From the NCBI GenBank assembly GCA_026005135.1, contig BPKM01000002.1, positions 248,001 to 312,000 on the forward strand: a stretch of 64,000 bases of DNA. The letters run 5' to 3'. A program made the translations under genes and the position numbers. The DNA comes from Leptospiraceae bacterium (GTDB lineage: Bacteria; Spirochaetota; Leptospiria; Leptospirales; Leptonemataceae). Below the pieces are notes generated by a model. It searched no databases. It worked only from the letters and a program-made list of their open reading frames with translations, and had not been told where the DNA came from. Below are positions 8,770 through 18,533 of the stretch, piece after piece (position 1 is the first letter of the stretch; each line of letters opens with the position of its first letter).

Positions 8770-9273
8770 ATGAACGAAAAAGAAATACAAAACTTAATTC
8801 ATCAAACAAAAAAACTTGTTTTAAGTACAATTCAAAAATATATTCATAAAGAAACAATTAGTTATATTGATGATATTGTTCAGGATGTATATTTAAGATT
8901 GATTGTTTCTTTACAAAATGGACAATTTAAAAATAAAAGTAAAATTACTACTTATCTATATAAAATCGCAAAAAACGAAACCTTACGTTATAATGAAAAA
9001 GTATTAAAAGAAAATCAAAAAATGGAATCAATAAAAGAGATATGGCAGAATACCAATAAACTATTTTACAAAGATAATAATCAAACCAGAATTCTTAAAG
9101 AACAAATAGTATCAAAATCTAAATATTTAAATTCTACACAAAAAGAGATATTGACGTTATATTTAAAAGGTTATAAATTAAAAGAAATTGCTAAAATTTT
9201 AAATTTACAGGAAGGTACAGTAAAGTCGAATCTTTTTAGAATAAAAAATAAAATTAAAAAAAACGAAACATAG
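8770..9273 (+). CDS. ECF-type RNA polymerase sigma factor
   Basis: This 167-residue sigma-70 family protein of extracytoplasmic-function size has region 2 with DDIVQDVYLRL (about residues 38-48) and a KITTYLYKIAKNETL stretch (region 2.4). Region 4 reads LNSTQKEILTLYLKGYKLKEIAKIL and then EGTVKSNLFRIKNKI, with a classic helix-turn-helix. It probably directs transcription of a small stress regulon. It is followed 10 nt later by a one-helix membrane protein that could be its anti-sigma factor, and preceded by a Spy-like lipoprotein, so an envelope-stress role is a reasonable inference. Confidence 0.88.
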   Translation: MNEKEIQNLIHQTKKLVLSTIQKYIHKETISYIDDIVQDVYLRLIVSLQNGQFKNKSKITTYLYKIAKNETLRYNEKVLKENQKMESIKEIWQNTNKLFYKDNNQTRILKEQIVSKSKYLNSTQKEILTLYLKGYKLKEIAKILNLQEGTVKSNLFRIKNKIKKNET

Positions 9274-9283
9274 GAGTACAATT

Positions 9284-9562
9284 ATGGAAAATGATATTAT
9301 TAAACAAGAAATAGAAAAACGCTTAAATAATGATTTATGGGAAAAGCAAATGGCAAAAAAAATTAAAACAAAATTATATATTTATAAAATAAAAAAAAAT
9401 ATAAAAATTGCAATATTATTTTTAATTTTATCCCTTTCCTGGCTAAGTTTTGTTGAATATCAAACTTATAAAAAACAAGAACAATACGAAATTCTAACAA
9501 ATTTATATTACGAATATCGTTATCCACAAATAAGTCAATATGTTAATTATTATGAAGAATAA
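9284..9562 (+). CDS. Small single-helix membrane protein, candidate anti-sigma factor
   Basis: This 92-residue protein has about 45 charged N-terminal residues (cytoplasmic), one membrane helix (IKIAILFLILSLSWLSFV, about residues 45-62) and a short tyrosine-rich C-terminal tail outside. A GGAG ribosome-binding site precedes the ATG, and the gene sits 10 nt after the ECF sigma factor. Topology and position fit an anti-sigma factor or sensor, but no zinc-binding HxxxCxxC motif is present and no family is recognised. Its stop codon abuts the argS stop codon with no spacer, so the two convergent transcripts must overlap. Confidence 0.6.
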   Translation: MENDIIKQEIEKRLNNDLWEKQMAKKIKTKLYIYKIKKNIKIAILFLILSLSWLSFVEYQTYKKQEQYEILTNLYYEYRYPQISQYVNYYEE

Positions 9563-11521
9563 TTATTCCTCCCTTTCTAATCTATCTGGCGCTTCCATTC
9601 CTAATAAATTTAATCCTTTTTTAAGACATATTTTAATTCCCAATAAAATTAACATTAATAGTTTTGCTTCCTTTTCGTCTTTTTCTATAATTTTATTATC
9701 TTTTTGAGAATAAAATTTAGCCATATCATTTGCTATTTGATATAAATAGAAGATTAAACGATGTGGTTCAAAATTAATAGCAGACTCATAAATTTCTTCT
9801 AAGAAACGTGCTATATTTAATAATAAATTTCTTCTATAATCATTAGAATCAGAAATCATATTTTTGTAAGAAATATTCCATTCTTTAAATAAAGATAAAA
9901 TTTCTTGATGTTGATTCAAAGATAATAGTTCTTCTTGTGTAAAAGAAAAGATTATTTCCTGTTCTATTTTTCTAAAGATAGATTGAATTCTTGCATGTGC
10001 ATAAGCAACATAATAATAAGGATTTTTTTCGGATGTATCTTTTGCTTCATTTAAATCAAAATCAAGATGAGCATCAAAAGATCTCATTACAAAAAAATAT
10101 CTTGCTACATCAATAGGAACTTCTTCGATTAATTCCTTCATTCGTATTATCTTTCCAGCACGTTTACTCATTACAATAGGTTTTCCATCTTCCAGAAGTG
10201 TGACCTGTTGCGCAATTAAAATAATAAATTTTTCAGGTGGAAATCCCATTGCTTGGACAGCACCTTTTAGACGCGCAATATATCCATGATGATCAGGTCC
10301 CCAGATATTTATAATATCCGAAAAACCGCGCTCAATTTTTGTTTTATGATATGCAATATCTGCCAGTAAATATGTAGGCTTCCCATTATCTCGTATAATT
10401 ACTCTATCCTGATCATCACCAAATGCAGTACTTTTAAAAAATATTTTATTTTCTTTTTCATAGATATAGGGTTGTATATCTTTTAATACTTCTTTTACTT
10501 TTCCAGAATTATGGAGACTACTTTCCAGAAAAAAATTATCAAAAGAAACACGAAAATTCTTTAAATCTTCTTTATGGGTGTTCAGAAAATATTCTATTGC
10601 TAAACGAGATAAATGATTGGCTATTTGTTTTAAATCTTCGCTTAATATTTCTTCTAAATGTTCTTCTGTTAGATCTTTTCTTTTACTTATATCATTTAAA
10701 CGTATAAATTCATTTTCTGATATATGAACAGGTTCTTTTTTTAGTATTTCATTTAAAGCATCAATTATATATTCTCCATGATATGCTTCCGAAGGAAATG
10801 GCAATCCTTCTTCTTCTGGATATATAACCTGATTATTTTCTTTTTTAGAGAATTTTAATTTTATTCCTTTTTGTTCTAATAAACGAAACAAACAACTTAT
10901 ACCTAAAAGCTCAACTTGGTTTCCATAATCATTAACATAATATTCCCGATAAACATTTTCTCCAATAGCCTCTAATAAATTACAACAACTATCTCCAAGA
11001 GCAGCAGCTCGAGCAGAAACAATATTTAAAGGACCAGTTGGATTAGCAGAAACAAATTCAAAAATAATATTTCTTGGATTTTCTTTTTTTTGATTACCAT
11101 AATTTTCTTTTTGCTCAATTGCATTAAATAAGTAATATAAAAGTATCTTTTTACTAATAAAAACATTAATAAAACCAGCACCTGCAATATTTATATCTTC
11201 AAATAAGTCACTAAATTGTATTTTATTGTTAAAAATATTATATTTATCTTTTATATTTAAATCTTTTAATTCTAAATTGATTTGTTTGATCTTATTAACC
11301 CATAATTCTGCTAATTGGCGGGGATTTTTTATACCAAATAATTCCCGTATCTTTTTATCCATTGCAGAAGTACAGGCGTAATCTCCCAATTTTTCTTCTC
11401 TTGATTTTTCTATTCTAATAGGTAATTCTTTTAATTTATCATTAGAAATTTGATTTTCCGTTGCTAATTGATTTAAACTTATTTCAAATATTTTTGTAAT
11501 TAGATTCTTTAATGGCATCAT
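9563..11521 (-). CDS. argS: Arginyl-tRNA synthetase
   Basis: This class I aminoacyl-tRNA synthetase of 652 residues charges tRNA-Arg. The N-terminal additional domain (residues 1-120) contains KLGDYACTSAM. The HIGH-equivalent lies in SANPTGPLNI (about 158-167). The YxxNDxGxQ-type stretch YYVNDYGNQVE and WGPDHHGYIARLKGA follow, and the KMSKS loop is degenerate as VMSKRAGKI (about 450-458). The C-terminal anticodon-binding domain ends in the typical APDRLEREE. Two consecutive ATG codons mark the start. It is monocistronic and converges on the sigma-factor operon. Confidence 0.96.
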   Translation of the reverse strand: MMPLKNLITKIFEISLNQLATENQISNDKLKELPIRIEKSREEKLGDYACTSAMDKKIRELFGIKNPRQLAELWVNKIKQINLELKDLNIKDKYNIFNNKIQFSDLFEDINIAGAGFINVFISKKILLYYLFNAIEQKENYGNQKKENPRNIIFEFVSANPTGPLNIVSARAAALGDSCCNLLEAIGENVYREYYVNDYGNQVELLGISCLFRLLEQKGIKLKFSKKENNQVIYPEEEGLPFPSEAYHGEYIIDALNEILKKEPVHISENEFIRLNDISKRKDLTEEHLEEILSEDLKQIANHLSRLAIEYFLNTHKEDLKNFRVSFDNFFLESSLHNSGKVKEVLKDIQPYIYEKENKIFFKSTAFGDDQDRVIIRDNGKPTYLLADIAYHKTKIERGFSDIINIWGPDHHGYIARLKGAVQAMGFPPEKFIILIAQQVTLLEDGKPIVMSKRAGKIIRMKELIEEVPIDVARYFFVMRSFDAHLDFDLNEAKDTSEKNPYYYVAYAHARIQSIFRKIEQEIIFSFTQEELLSLNQHQEILSLFKEWNISYKNMISDSNDYRRNLLLNIARFLEEIYESAINFEPHRLIFYLYQIANDMAKFYSQKDNKIIEKDEKEAKLLMLILLGIKICLKKGLNLLGMEAPDRLEREE

Positions 11522-12279
11522 TAAGTTCAGATTTTTTTTAAAGTGAGTCCAGCCAATTTAATTTTAATTTATATGAACAGAAGCATAGAGAAAAATAAAA
11601 AGCATTCAAAGATAAGTATCTATTTTTTAGTTACTGTTAAAGTTATTTCTATTGTTTATTTATAAAAAAAAATTATAGTATTATAGTGATGGCTACTTAT
11701 ATAAGAAAAACTGTCACATAAAAGAATCAAGTAATCTTTTTTTATTATTGTCGCAGTGAAATCCCTGCAACGAAATTTATACCCACCCATTTTCCTACCC
11801 TAACACTTTACAATTTATTTATCTTACAAATCTTACAAAGAAGATTTGCAGGATTTAATAAATCAACATTCCAGCCATTCGAATATGTTTTATTTTAAAA
11901 AAAATTAGCAAAATCAAAAGAAAACCAATAAAAAAATCTATTAGATAGTTTTTAATGATTATATTGTTCTTTAAGAGTAAAAATATTCTTCAATTATTAT
12001 AAAGATATATCCAAGATGACATGCTATAAGATTACTGATAGAATGGGAATATTATAGAAGGTTTGATTATAAGGTATCTCTATTGAGGATTTCGCTTAGA
12101 GAAATTGGTTCTGAGTTTGTAATAACTATTATAGAAATCAGAATAAAGCATCGATTTTACAGATTACGAAAACTTGTAGAAGAAGACGTCCAAATATCAT
12201 GTGCTTAAAATAACGTATAAAATATAAATTAATCACATATGAAAAATCAAATTAAAAATATTATAAATATTTATTTTTA
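11522..12279. other. Long noncoding stretch with inverted and direct repeats
   Basis: No gene is supported here. The stretch holds a perfect 8-bp inverted repeat (CAAATCTT 11827-11834, AAGATTTG 11841-11848) overlapping a tandem ATCTTACAA duplication, and an imperfect hairpin near 11748-11770 (GTCGCAG/CTGCAAC). It also holds the second copy of the 47-bp repeat, two TATAAT-like boxes on the minus strand near 11665-11690 that may serve argS, and a start-less ORF at 12044-12208 that looks like chance or a remnant. Confidence 0.5.
11877..11924. repeat. Dispersed ~47-bp repeat, copy 2
   Basis: This is a near match to 7198-7244 in the same orientation, differing by a few substitutions and single-base indels. 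Both copies are intergenic. Confidence 0.4.
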
Positions 12280-12306
12280 TTGACAAAAATTAAAATAAAG
12301 ATTAAT
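12280..12306 (+). promoter_or_regulatory. Promoter for the DUF2339 gene
   Basis: A perfect TTGACA (12280-12285) begins exactly 36 nt before the ATG at 12316, with ATTAAT (12301-12306) as a partial -10. There is no Shine-Dalgarno sequence. The TTG of this box is in frame with the gene and can be mistaken for its start codon. Confidence 0.5.
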
Positions 12307-12315
12307 CACTACTTT

Positions 12316-15300
12316 ATGGATTTTATAGAGTTGTTATTTTTTGCTGGCTTTAAGCAGTTATTTTTTGTTGGCTTTATTATTTTTATATTAATAAGTCTTT
12401 TTAAAATTAGAAAAGAAATCTATCAACTTTACGAGGAATTAGAACAAATTCCTTTTTTAAAAAAAAAATAAAGGAATTAGAAGATAAAATCAATCATTTA
12501 TTAAAAACAGAACAAGAAGTTGAAACGATTAAAACCACTGAAAAATTAGAAAAAAAAGAAACTACTTCTGATAGTATTAAAGAACAGGAAAAAATTATCC
12601 CAAAACAAGAATCTATTTATACTATTGAAAAACAGACAGAGAAATTAGAAAAAAAAGAGCCCATAAAACAAACGCAAGTTTCTTCTTTCTATAATACCAA
12701 AAAAGATACACAGGATTTTTCAAGAAATCTTTTTTCAAAATTAGAAGAAAAGTTTTCAGAAAATTTAACTGGTATTCTTGGTTCTATAGCATTGATTATT
12801 GGTATTATTTTCTTAGGTATTTATGCTATAATAAATATGGCACCAATTTTTCGTTTCTTAATTTTATGTGTTGTTTCTATTAGTATTTATTTTTTCTCTT
12901 TATTTTTACAAAGAAAAGAGTACTGGAAAAATATTTCTTTATGGGTTCGAAGCACTTCGAGTGTTATTTTTTTAATAACATGTATAGGTTCTGTATCTTT
13001 TAATGCTTTAAAATGGACAGATAATTTTATTATTCATATTATTTTAATATCATTATCCTTAGGGATAAATTTATTGGTAGGTTTTTTAAATAATAAAGAA
13101 TATTTTGCTTCGTTTCATATTATTTTAAATTTTATAGCAGTTTTTCTTATAACACAACAAAATTCTATAGAAATTCTTTTTATAATTTCCTATTTAATGA
13201 CACTTTTCAGTATTTTAATGTGTTCTCAAGAAAGAATATGGGAAAGACATCTTATATTATCTCTTTTATTATTAAGTATTTATCATTATATAAATTATAA
13301 ATACTTAATTGAAATTTTTAATTTTCATATTTTAACAATTTTATTTATTATTATCTGTGGTATTTCTTTAACAACACATTATAGAAATATTTATAGAAAA
13401 TTATCTTCTAATAAAGAACCCTTTTTCATGGCAATTTTATCTCATATAGTTATCTGGATTTTATTATTACTTAATACTATTCCCTATATTCATAAAACAG
13501 AATCGTATACATTATATTTTTCTATATTGTTTATTGGTAATCTTTCGCTTTCTGTATATGCAAAAAGAAATCATCCCAGATTTTATTTATTGGAAAGTTT
13601 AATTGCTATATTATTATTTATTGGATTTTATATTAGTCTAAATAAATATCTTCCCTCTTATTTAGAATTTTTTATTTTATTTCCTATTGTTATGATAATG
13701 TATTCATATATCTATTTAAAATTCATTAATGATCAGCAAAACACAGAAACTATAATAAGAAAAGCAGAAAATACTATACTTTATGTTTTAATTTTCTTTA
13801 TGAATTTATCATTAATATTACTTATTTTATTTTCTTTTACTAATCCTACTAATGTTAAGAATTTTTATTACGAATTAGGAATGCATTTAATCTTTTTTGG
13901 TTTATTTCTTTTTTTAACGCTACTTTTCTATAATGAACTAAAAAAGAAAAATCTTTTTATAATAAAGACAATATTTGTTGAATATCTTATTGGTTTCAAT
14001 CCTTTATTGATACTTGGTAAGATCTGGCAATATATTGATTTAAATAATAAAATACAAATTTTATATTTATTAATACCATATTTTTTATTAGGGATTTTCT
14101 TATTTTTAAAAGAAAAAAAGAAATCTTTCCACTGGAGTTTTAGCTTTTATATTCATTATGTTATTTTTAATATCATATTACTCTTATTATTTGTTCATTC
14201 ATCTTATAATAATTACAATCTTGTAAAAATATTATTATTTCTATTACTCTTTGCTTCGCAATTTATATTCTTTAAATGGAACAATTTTTATTTCGAAAAC
14301 TATATTAAGAAAAATACATTTATTCCCATATCATTTTTATGGATTTTATTAACGATTGCTTCTTATTTATTTACTAAGGACATAAATCCTTTACTGACGG
14401 GAAACTTATGGTTATTTTTATCTCTTATATTTTTTGAAATTCGTAAATTAAGATTCTTTCAGATAGAAAAATATAATCCAGAAGAATTAATATGGGATCT
14501 TTCGGAAATTTATTTATTTTTTTATGCAGTTATAACATTATTATTATTTATCATCAGATTTTTTCTTGTTGATATAAATTCTGAATCATTATTTTATATC
14601 CCAATACTCTATAATAGAAATATATCAGAGATATTTAGTTTATTATTAATTCTATACTGGTTATATGATTTATACCATTATAAGAAATCCTTATGGATCT
14701 ATAATATAAAAAACTATTTTTTAGATATCTTTGTAAGTTTACTTATTATTTATTTTCTTTATGAATTTGACAATAAATATTATTCGATAGGATTTTCTCT
14801 AATGGCTATTTTAAGTTATTTTGTAGGAATAAAAATTAATATTTTTAATCGACTTATTCCTTACAGTTTTATTTTATTTTTAGTAAGTTTATTTCGAATA
14901 GGTTTTCTGTCTTCTACCCTTAATACACCTTCGAATTTTTTATTTGATCAATCCTGGGTATTCAGTCTTATTGCTTTAACATTAAATACAATATATTTTG
15001 TACTACGTTATAAAACAAAAGAAATCTATTCTATGCAAGATAATTATCATTATCAATTTCTTATTAATATTGAAAATAAAATAAAAAATAGATTTGCTGC
15101 TTTTATGATATTTCCTGTTTTTATTGGAATTGCTTTTTTTCTCTACTGGTCATTTTCTAAAACACTTTTATCTCTCTTGTGGATGGTAGAATGTTTTATT
15201 TTATTTATTTTTAGTATTGTATTTAAAGAACGATTATTCCGTATAACTTCTATGTCTGGTATAATTATTATTTTATTTCGTATGATTTTTTATGATTTAA

Positions 15301-15404
15301 AACAAACCACCACACTAACAAAATCTCTCGTTTTTATTAGTGTAGGAATTATTCTATTGACTATGAATATAATTTATAATAAATATAAGGAGAAATTAAA
15401 ATGA
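12316..15404 (+). pseudogene. DUF2339 multi-pass membrane protein, split by a frameshift at an A10 run
   Basis: The first frame (ATG 12316) gives one membrane helix and a coiled-coil start ending in FLKKK at the TAA at 12469. The next frame resumes at once with KELEDKINHLL, a Lys/Glu/Thr-rich linker, the DUF2339 entry motif (LTGILGSIALIIGIIFLG) and about 25 further membrane helices. The break lies in ten consecutive A (12459-12468); eleven would restore a 1029-residue protein with the usual DUF2339 order: helix, coiled coil, polytopic domain. Causes could be slippage, phase variation, a sequencing error or a real mutation. The product is a predicted inner-membrane protein of unknown function. 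The 3' end overlaps the M48 peptidase gene by 4 nt. Confidence 0.75.
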
Positions 15405-16321
15405 GGCAAAGAATATTTTTTATAGGATTAACAATCATAGGTATTATTTTTATATTAGGTATTGCTTTTTCCGACAAAAGTAAAGAACAACTACAATTCT
15501 TAGGTATTTATAGAATCATAGGAAAAGTAACACAAGATGCAAATCGTAGTGTTCCTCAACTTTTATTTTTAAAAGACGAAGACGAAGCAAAATTAAAAGA
15601 ATATTTTAAAAGATATTATGCATATCAATATACAGATCCTGAACAAATTAAAAAACAGAAATATTTAGAAAAACTTTTAAAAGAAATAAAACCATTAGCT
15701 AAAAGAAAATTAGATTACGAAATATATTTAGAACCAAGTATATACCCTAATGCTTTTGCTTTACCAGGTGGTTTAATTTTAGTAACAGATGGTCTATTAA
15801 AAACTGTCAAATCCGAAAGTGAGTTAATGGCTGTTATTGCACATGAATTAGGCCATATTGAACGATATCATTGCATAGATGCTGTAAAATTTGAACTTGC
15901 AGCAAGAAAATTAAAATTAGACGAATTAGGAGAAATTGCAGATTTTGCAAATAGATTACTGATAAAACATTCTTATAATAAAAATCAAGAAGACGAAGCA
16001 GATGAATATTCATTTGAATTATTAACCAAAACAAAATATGATCCTACTTCTGTTGCCAGAGCATTTAATAGCTTATACCAATTCTACCAGCACGAATTTG
16101 ATGAATCAAAATATTCTGATCCAATCAGAGATTATTTTCGATCCCACCCACCCTTAGATAAACGTATAGATAAATTTAAATCTAAAGCAAAACAATGGTG
16201 GTATTTACATTCTGAAAAACGATATATTGGTATAAGAAATTTAAAAGAGAAAATACCATATTCAGAAAAAGATTTTGGAGAAAAAGAATATATCAACAAA
16301 TTCCAATTTATTATAGAATAA
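15401..16321 (+). CDS. M48-family zinc metallopeptidase (membrane-anchored)
   Basis: This 306-residue protein has one N-terminal membrane helix (about residues 4-24) and an HExxH zinc site (AVIAHELGHIERYH, near residue 150). The third zinc ligand region is EDEADEYSFEL, about 45 residues further on. It ends with DPIRDYFRSHPPLDKRIDKF, the RSHPP/R motif common to M48B/C (BepA/YcaL-like) peptidases. It is probably an envelope quality-control protease facing the periplasm. AAGGAG precedes the ATG, and the start overlaps the DUF2339 stop as ATGA, so the two are translationally coupled. Confidence 0.9.
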   Translation: MRQRIFFIGLTIIGIIFILGIAFSDKSKEQLQFLGIYRIIGKVTQDANRSVPQLLFLKDEDEAKLKEYFKRYYAYQYTDPEQIKKQKYLEKLLKEIKPLAKRKLDYEIYLEPSIYPNAFALPGGLILVTDGLLKTVKSESELMAVIAHELGHIERYHCIDAVKFELAARKLKLDELGEIADFANRLLIKHSYNKNQEDEADEYSFELLTKTKYDPTSVARAFNSLYQFYQHEFDESKYSDPIRDYFRSHPPLDKRIDKFKSKAKQWWYLHSEKRYIGIRNLKEKIPYSEKDFGEKEYINKFQFIIE

Positions 16322-16322
16322 G

Positions 16323-17030
16323 TTAATATAATAGATTTTCTTTAATATCCTCAAATTTTTTTTCTAATTTTTTATCGGAACGAATAATTTTATTAATTTG
16401 TTTTTTTGCTCTATTAATATAATTTTTAATATTTTGTTCTTTTTCGCAATAACGAGTTTCTAACTTTTCATAAATTTCATTAACAAAAACACCTTTTCTT
16501 AATAAACAACCAATATAATAACGAAAGATATAGTATTTTTTTAATTTATTTTTTCGCTCATATTTTTCTCTTAATTTTTGTAATAATATCAACATCAATT
16601 CCCAAAATTCTTCTTCTGTATTATGGAAATTATATCCTTTAGATAGAGTCTTTTCTAAGACTTCACTTATATTGAAAGAAACCTGATTTTTTTCTTCTTT
16701 TTTAATTAAATAATTTATTTTATTTCTAATAGTTTTGCGAAGATATGCTAATTTATTATCTGATTTTAATAAGTTCCTAAAAAAATTTCCTTTAAGAAAT
16801 TCACTTACCATATCCATAAGAATTTCTTCATATATAAAATCAGAATTATAATATACTGAATTTTTTGAATATTTTTTAGTTAATTCCTCCAATAATAAAT
16901 AACCCCTATGCTCAATTTTTTCTTTTATTTTTTTTCTATCTGGAATATCTAAGGTTTCTACAATAGCTTTATTTACTAAATAATAATTTAATTGATTTTC
17001 TAATAAAACTTCGTTTTCGGTTTTTGTCAT
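16323..17030 (-). CDS. Divergent sigma-70-like helical protein (putative)
   Basis: This 235-residue, very Lys/Glu/Ile-rich soluble protein has the order of a sigma factor. A helical block YEEILMDMVSEFLK is followed by AYLRKTIRNKINYLIKKEEK (compare region 2 of ECF sigmas), a linker, then IYEKLETRYCEKEQNIKNYINRAKKQINKI, whose spacing recalls region 4. Identity is low and I could not confirm a helix-turn-helix, so it may be another DNA-binding or unknown protein. GGAG precedes the ATG. It converges on the M48 gene with a 1-bp gap. Confidence 0.45.
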   Translation of the reverse strand: MTKTENEVLLENQLNYYLVNKAIVETLDIPDRKKIKEKIEHRGYLLLEELTKKYSKNSVYYNSDFIYEEILMDMVSEFLKGNFFRNLLKSDNKLAYLRKTIRNKINYLIKKEEKNQVSFNISEVLEKTLSKGYNFHNTEEEFWELMLILLQKLREKYERKNKLKKYYIFRYYIGCLLRKGVFVNEIYEKLETRYCEKEQNIKNYINRAKKQINKIIRSDKKLEKKFEDIKENLLY

Positions 17031-17093
17031 TTTGCAGCTCCTTTTTTCTATTATAAATCATTCTGAAATTTTTTCAATTAAAAAATATAATGA

Positions 17094-17399
17094 CTAATCT
17101 TTATATTTTTTATATTTTCCATAGGTATTATTAAAAGCTTCATTCCATGCATCATCTAATGCTTTCTGAAATTCTTTTCCTAAGGCTTCTATTTCTTTAA
17201 ACAATTCTTCCTCATCCATATCATCTTTGTATGTTTTCTTTGTTTCATATTCATAGCTCAATTGAGTTGCAAAATACATTATCAACATACCTGCAAAAAG
17301 AAATAAAAAATATATTGTTATATTAAAAATAGATTCATTAAAAACAAATATTGATACTAAATAAATAATTAGTGTAGTAATGAATATTTTTTTAACCAT
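17094..17399 (-). CDS. Small two-helix membrane protein
   Basis: This 101-residue protein has two closely spaced membrane helices (residues about 4-20 and 25-45) and an acidic, helical cytoplasmic tail (DDMDEEELFKEIEALGKEF). GGAGGT lies just upstream of the ATG. It stands 63 nt upstream of the sigma-like gene on the same strand and may be co-transcribed. No family is recognised. Confidence 0.6.
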   Translation of the reverse strand: MVKKIFITTLIIYLVSIFVFNESIFNITIYFLFLFAGMLIMYFATQLSYEYETKKTYKDDMDEEELFKEIEALGKEFQKALDDAWNEAFNNTYGKYKKYKD

Positions 17400-17538
17400 A
17401 TTTTACCTCCATAATTATTCTTTAGCTATATTTAGTGTATTTTTAAATATAAAAGTTTCACTTATTTTGTTTTATTTTTTCGAAATTTTACAAAAAAATA
17501 GAAAAGTAATTTTTATTTTAATTAAAATATATATAATA

Positions 17539-17667
17539 TCATCTTGAATTAAACCCAGCTTTTTTTAGGAACATACCCCATGTAAAATCTTCTAAGATAA
17601 TATTCTGATTATATTTGGTAATACTTTTTCCTTGATATTTTTTAAGAAAAAAAACGAAACTTTTCAT
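17539..17667 (-). CDS. Possible 42-residue small ORF
   Basis: This is the only protein-like content in the 319-bp gap between the small membrane protein and the glycosylase-like gene. The ATG at 17667 opens a 42-codon frame beginning MKSFVFFLKKYQGK and ending KKAGFNSR. The composition looks protein-like (Trp, Gly, Asn well placed) but there is no Shine-Dalgarno sequence and no family match that I know. It may be a small protein or a gene-end remnant. Confidence 0.3.
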   Translation of the reverse strand: MKSFVFFLKKYQGKSITKYNQNIILEDFTWGMFLKKAGFNSR

Positions 17668-17718
17668 TTATTATTAATACAAATAATACCAAAATCACTT
17701 TAATATGGAGGATAAAAA

Positions 17719-18439
17719 ATGAAAACATTAAATATAGAATACGAATACTTAGAAAAAATTAGAGAATTATATTATAAATATAAAGACAAATCTATTGATT
17801 TAGAGAATGGTTTAATTATTGTTAGAGAATTAATTTATAATCCCGATATTTTAATTCTTGGTTTAAATCCTTCTCGAAATAAAAAACATGATGATGATGT
17901 TAAAAGACAAAATAATATAGCTTTCTGGTATCCTTATGTAATTCCCGATATAAAAGGTATTACCTTTACTTCCTTAGAGGATTATCATTATATTAAAGAA
18001 AGAAATATATATGTAAATCCTTATATTTACGAAAAATACTATAAAAATTTTATAAGAAAAACTCTATTACACTCCTGGGAATATTTTGATTTATTCTGGA
18101 TAAGAAAAACAAATGCTTCTGAATTATTTTCTGATAATAATATAGATTTCTTAAAGGAACAGAGCAAACTATCTATAGAAATTATTACAGAAATTAAACC
18201 TAAAATTATTATTGGATGCTTATAAAAGTTTAGATTATTTTATAAACTTTGTAGATAATAAACAATTTACTCTTATTACTTCAGAAGAAAAATTAAAAGA
18301 ACTCCTAAATAATAATTCTTTAAATGACTCCATTATTGTATTAAAATATTTAACATATTTACCTAAGCCTGGAAATTTAGGAAAATATATAAATACAATT
18401 AATTTTCTAATAAATTATTTAAATTATAATACTGAATAA
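17719..18439 (+). pseudogene. Uracil-DNA-glycosylase-fold protein, frameshifted
   Basis: The first frame (17719-18225) carries DILILGLNPSRNKKHDDD, the active-site-loop type of the UDG/TDG/Mug superfamily, and ends at KPKIIIGCL, just where family members have a KPKxIIxxG strand. The downstream frame continues smoothly (AYKSLDYFINFVDN...LTYLPKPGNLGKY) to the TAA at 18439. Removing a single base at about 18213-18215 would fuse them into a 239-residue protein. GGAGG precedes the ATG. It is either a decayed gene or a sequence error. Assignment to the UDG fold is moderate; a base-excision function is not established. Confidence 0.55.
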
Positions 18440-18533
18440 TTATTGAAAAATTTTGTATAAAAAAATAAATGTTCTTATGTCTAAGAAAATTGCTGTTATT
18501 AATTTTAGAAGTTCATCATTTAACCAAAGAACA

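Noticed and set aside
12044..12208. 54-codon frame in the argS/DUF2339 gap
   Set aside because: It has no start codon and no recognisable motif; probably chance or a very old remnant.
12280..12471. Separate 63-residue membrane protein with a TTG start
   Set aside because: The TTG is part of a TTGACA box, and the frame continues into the DUF2339 protein after a homopolymer shift.
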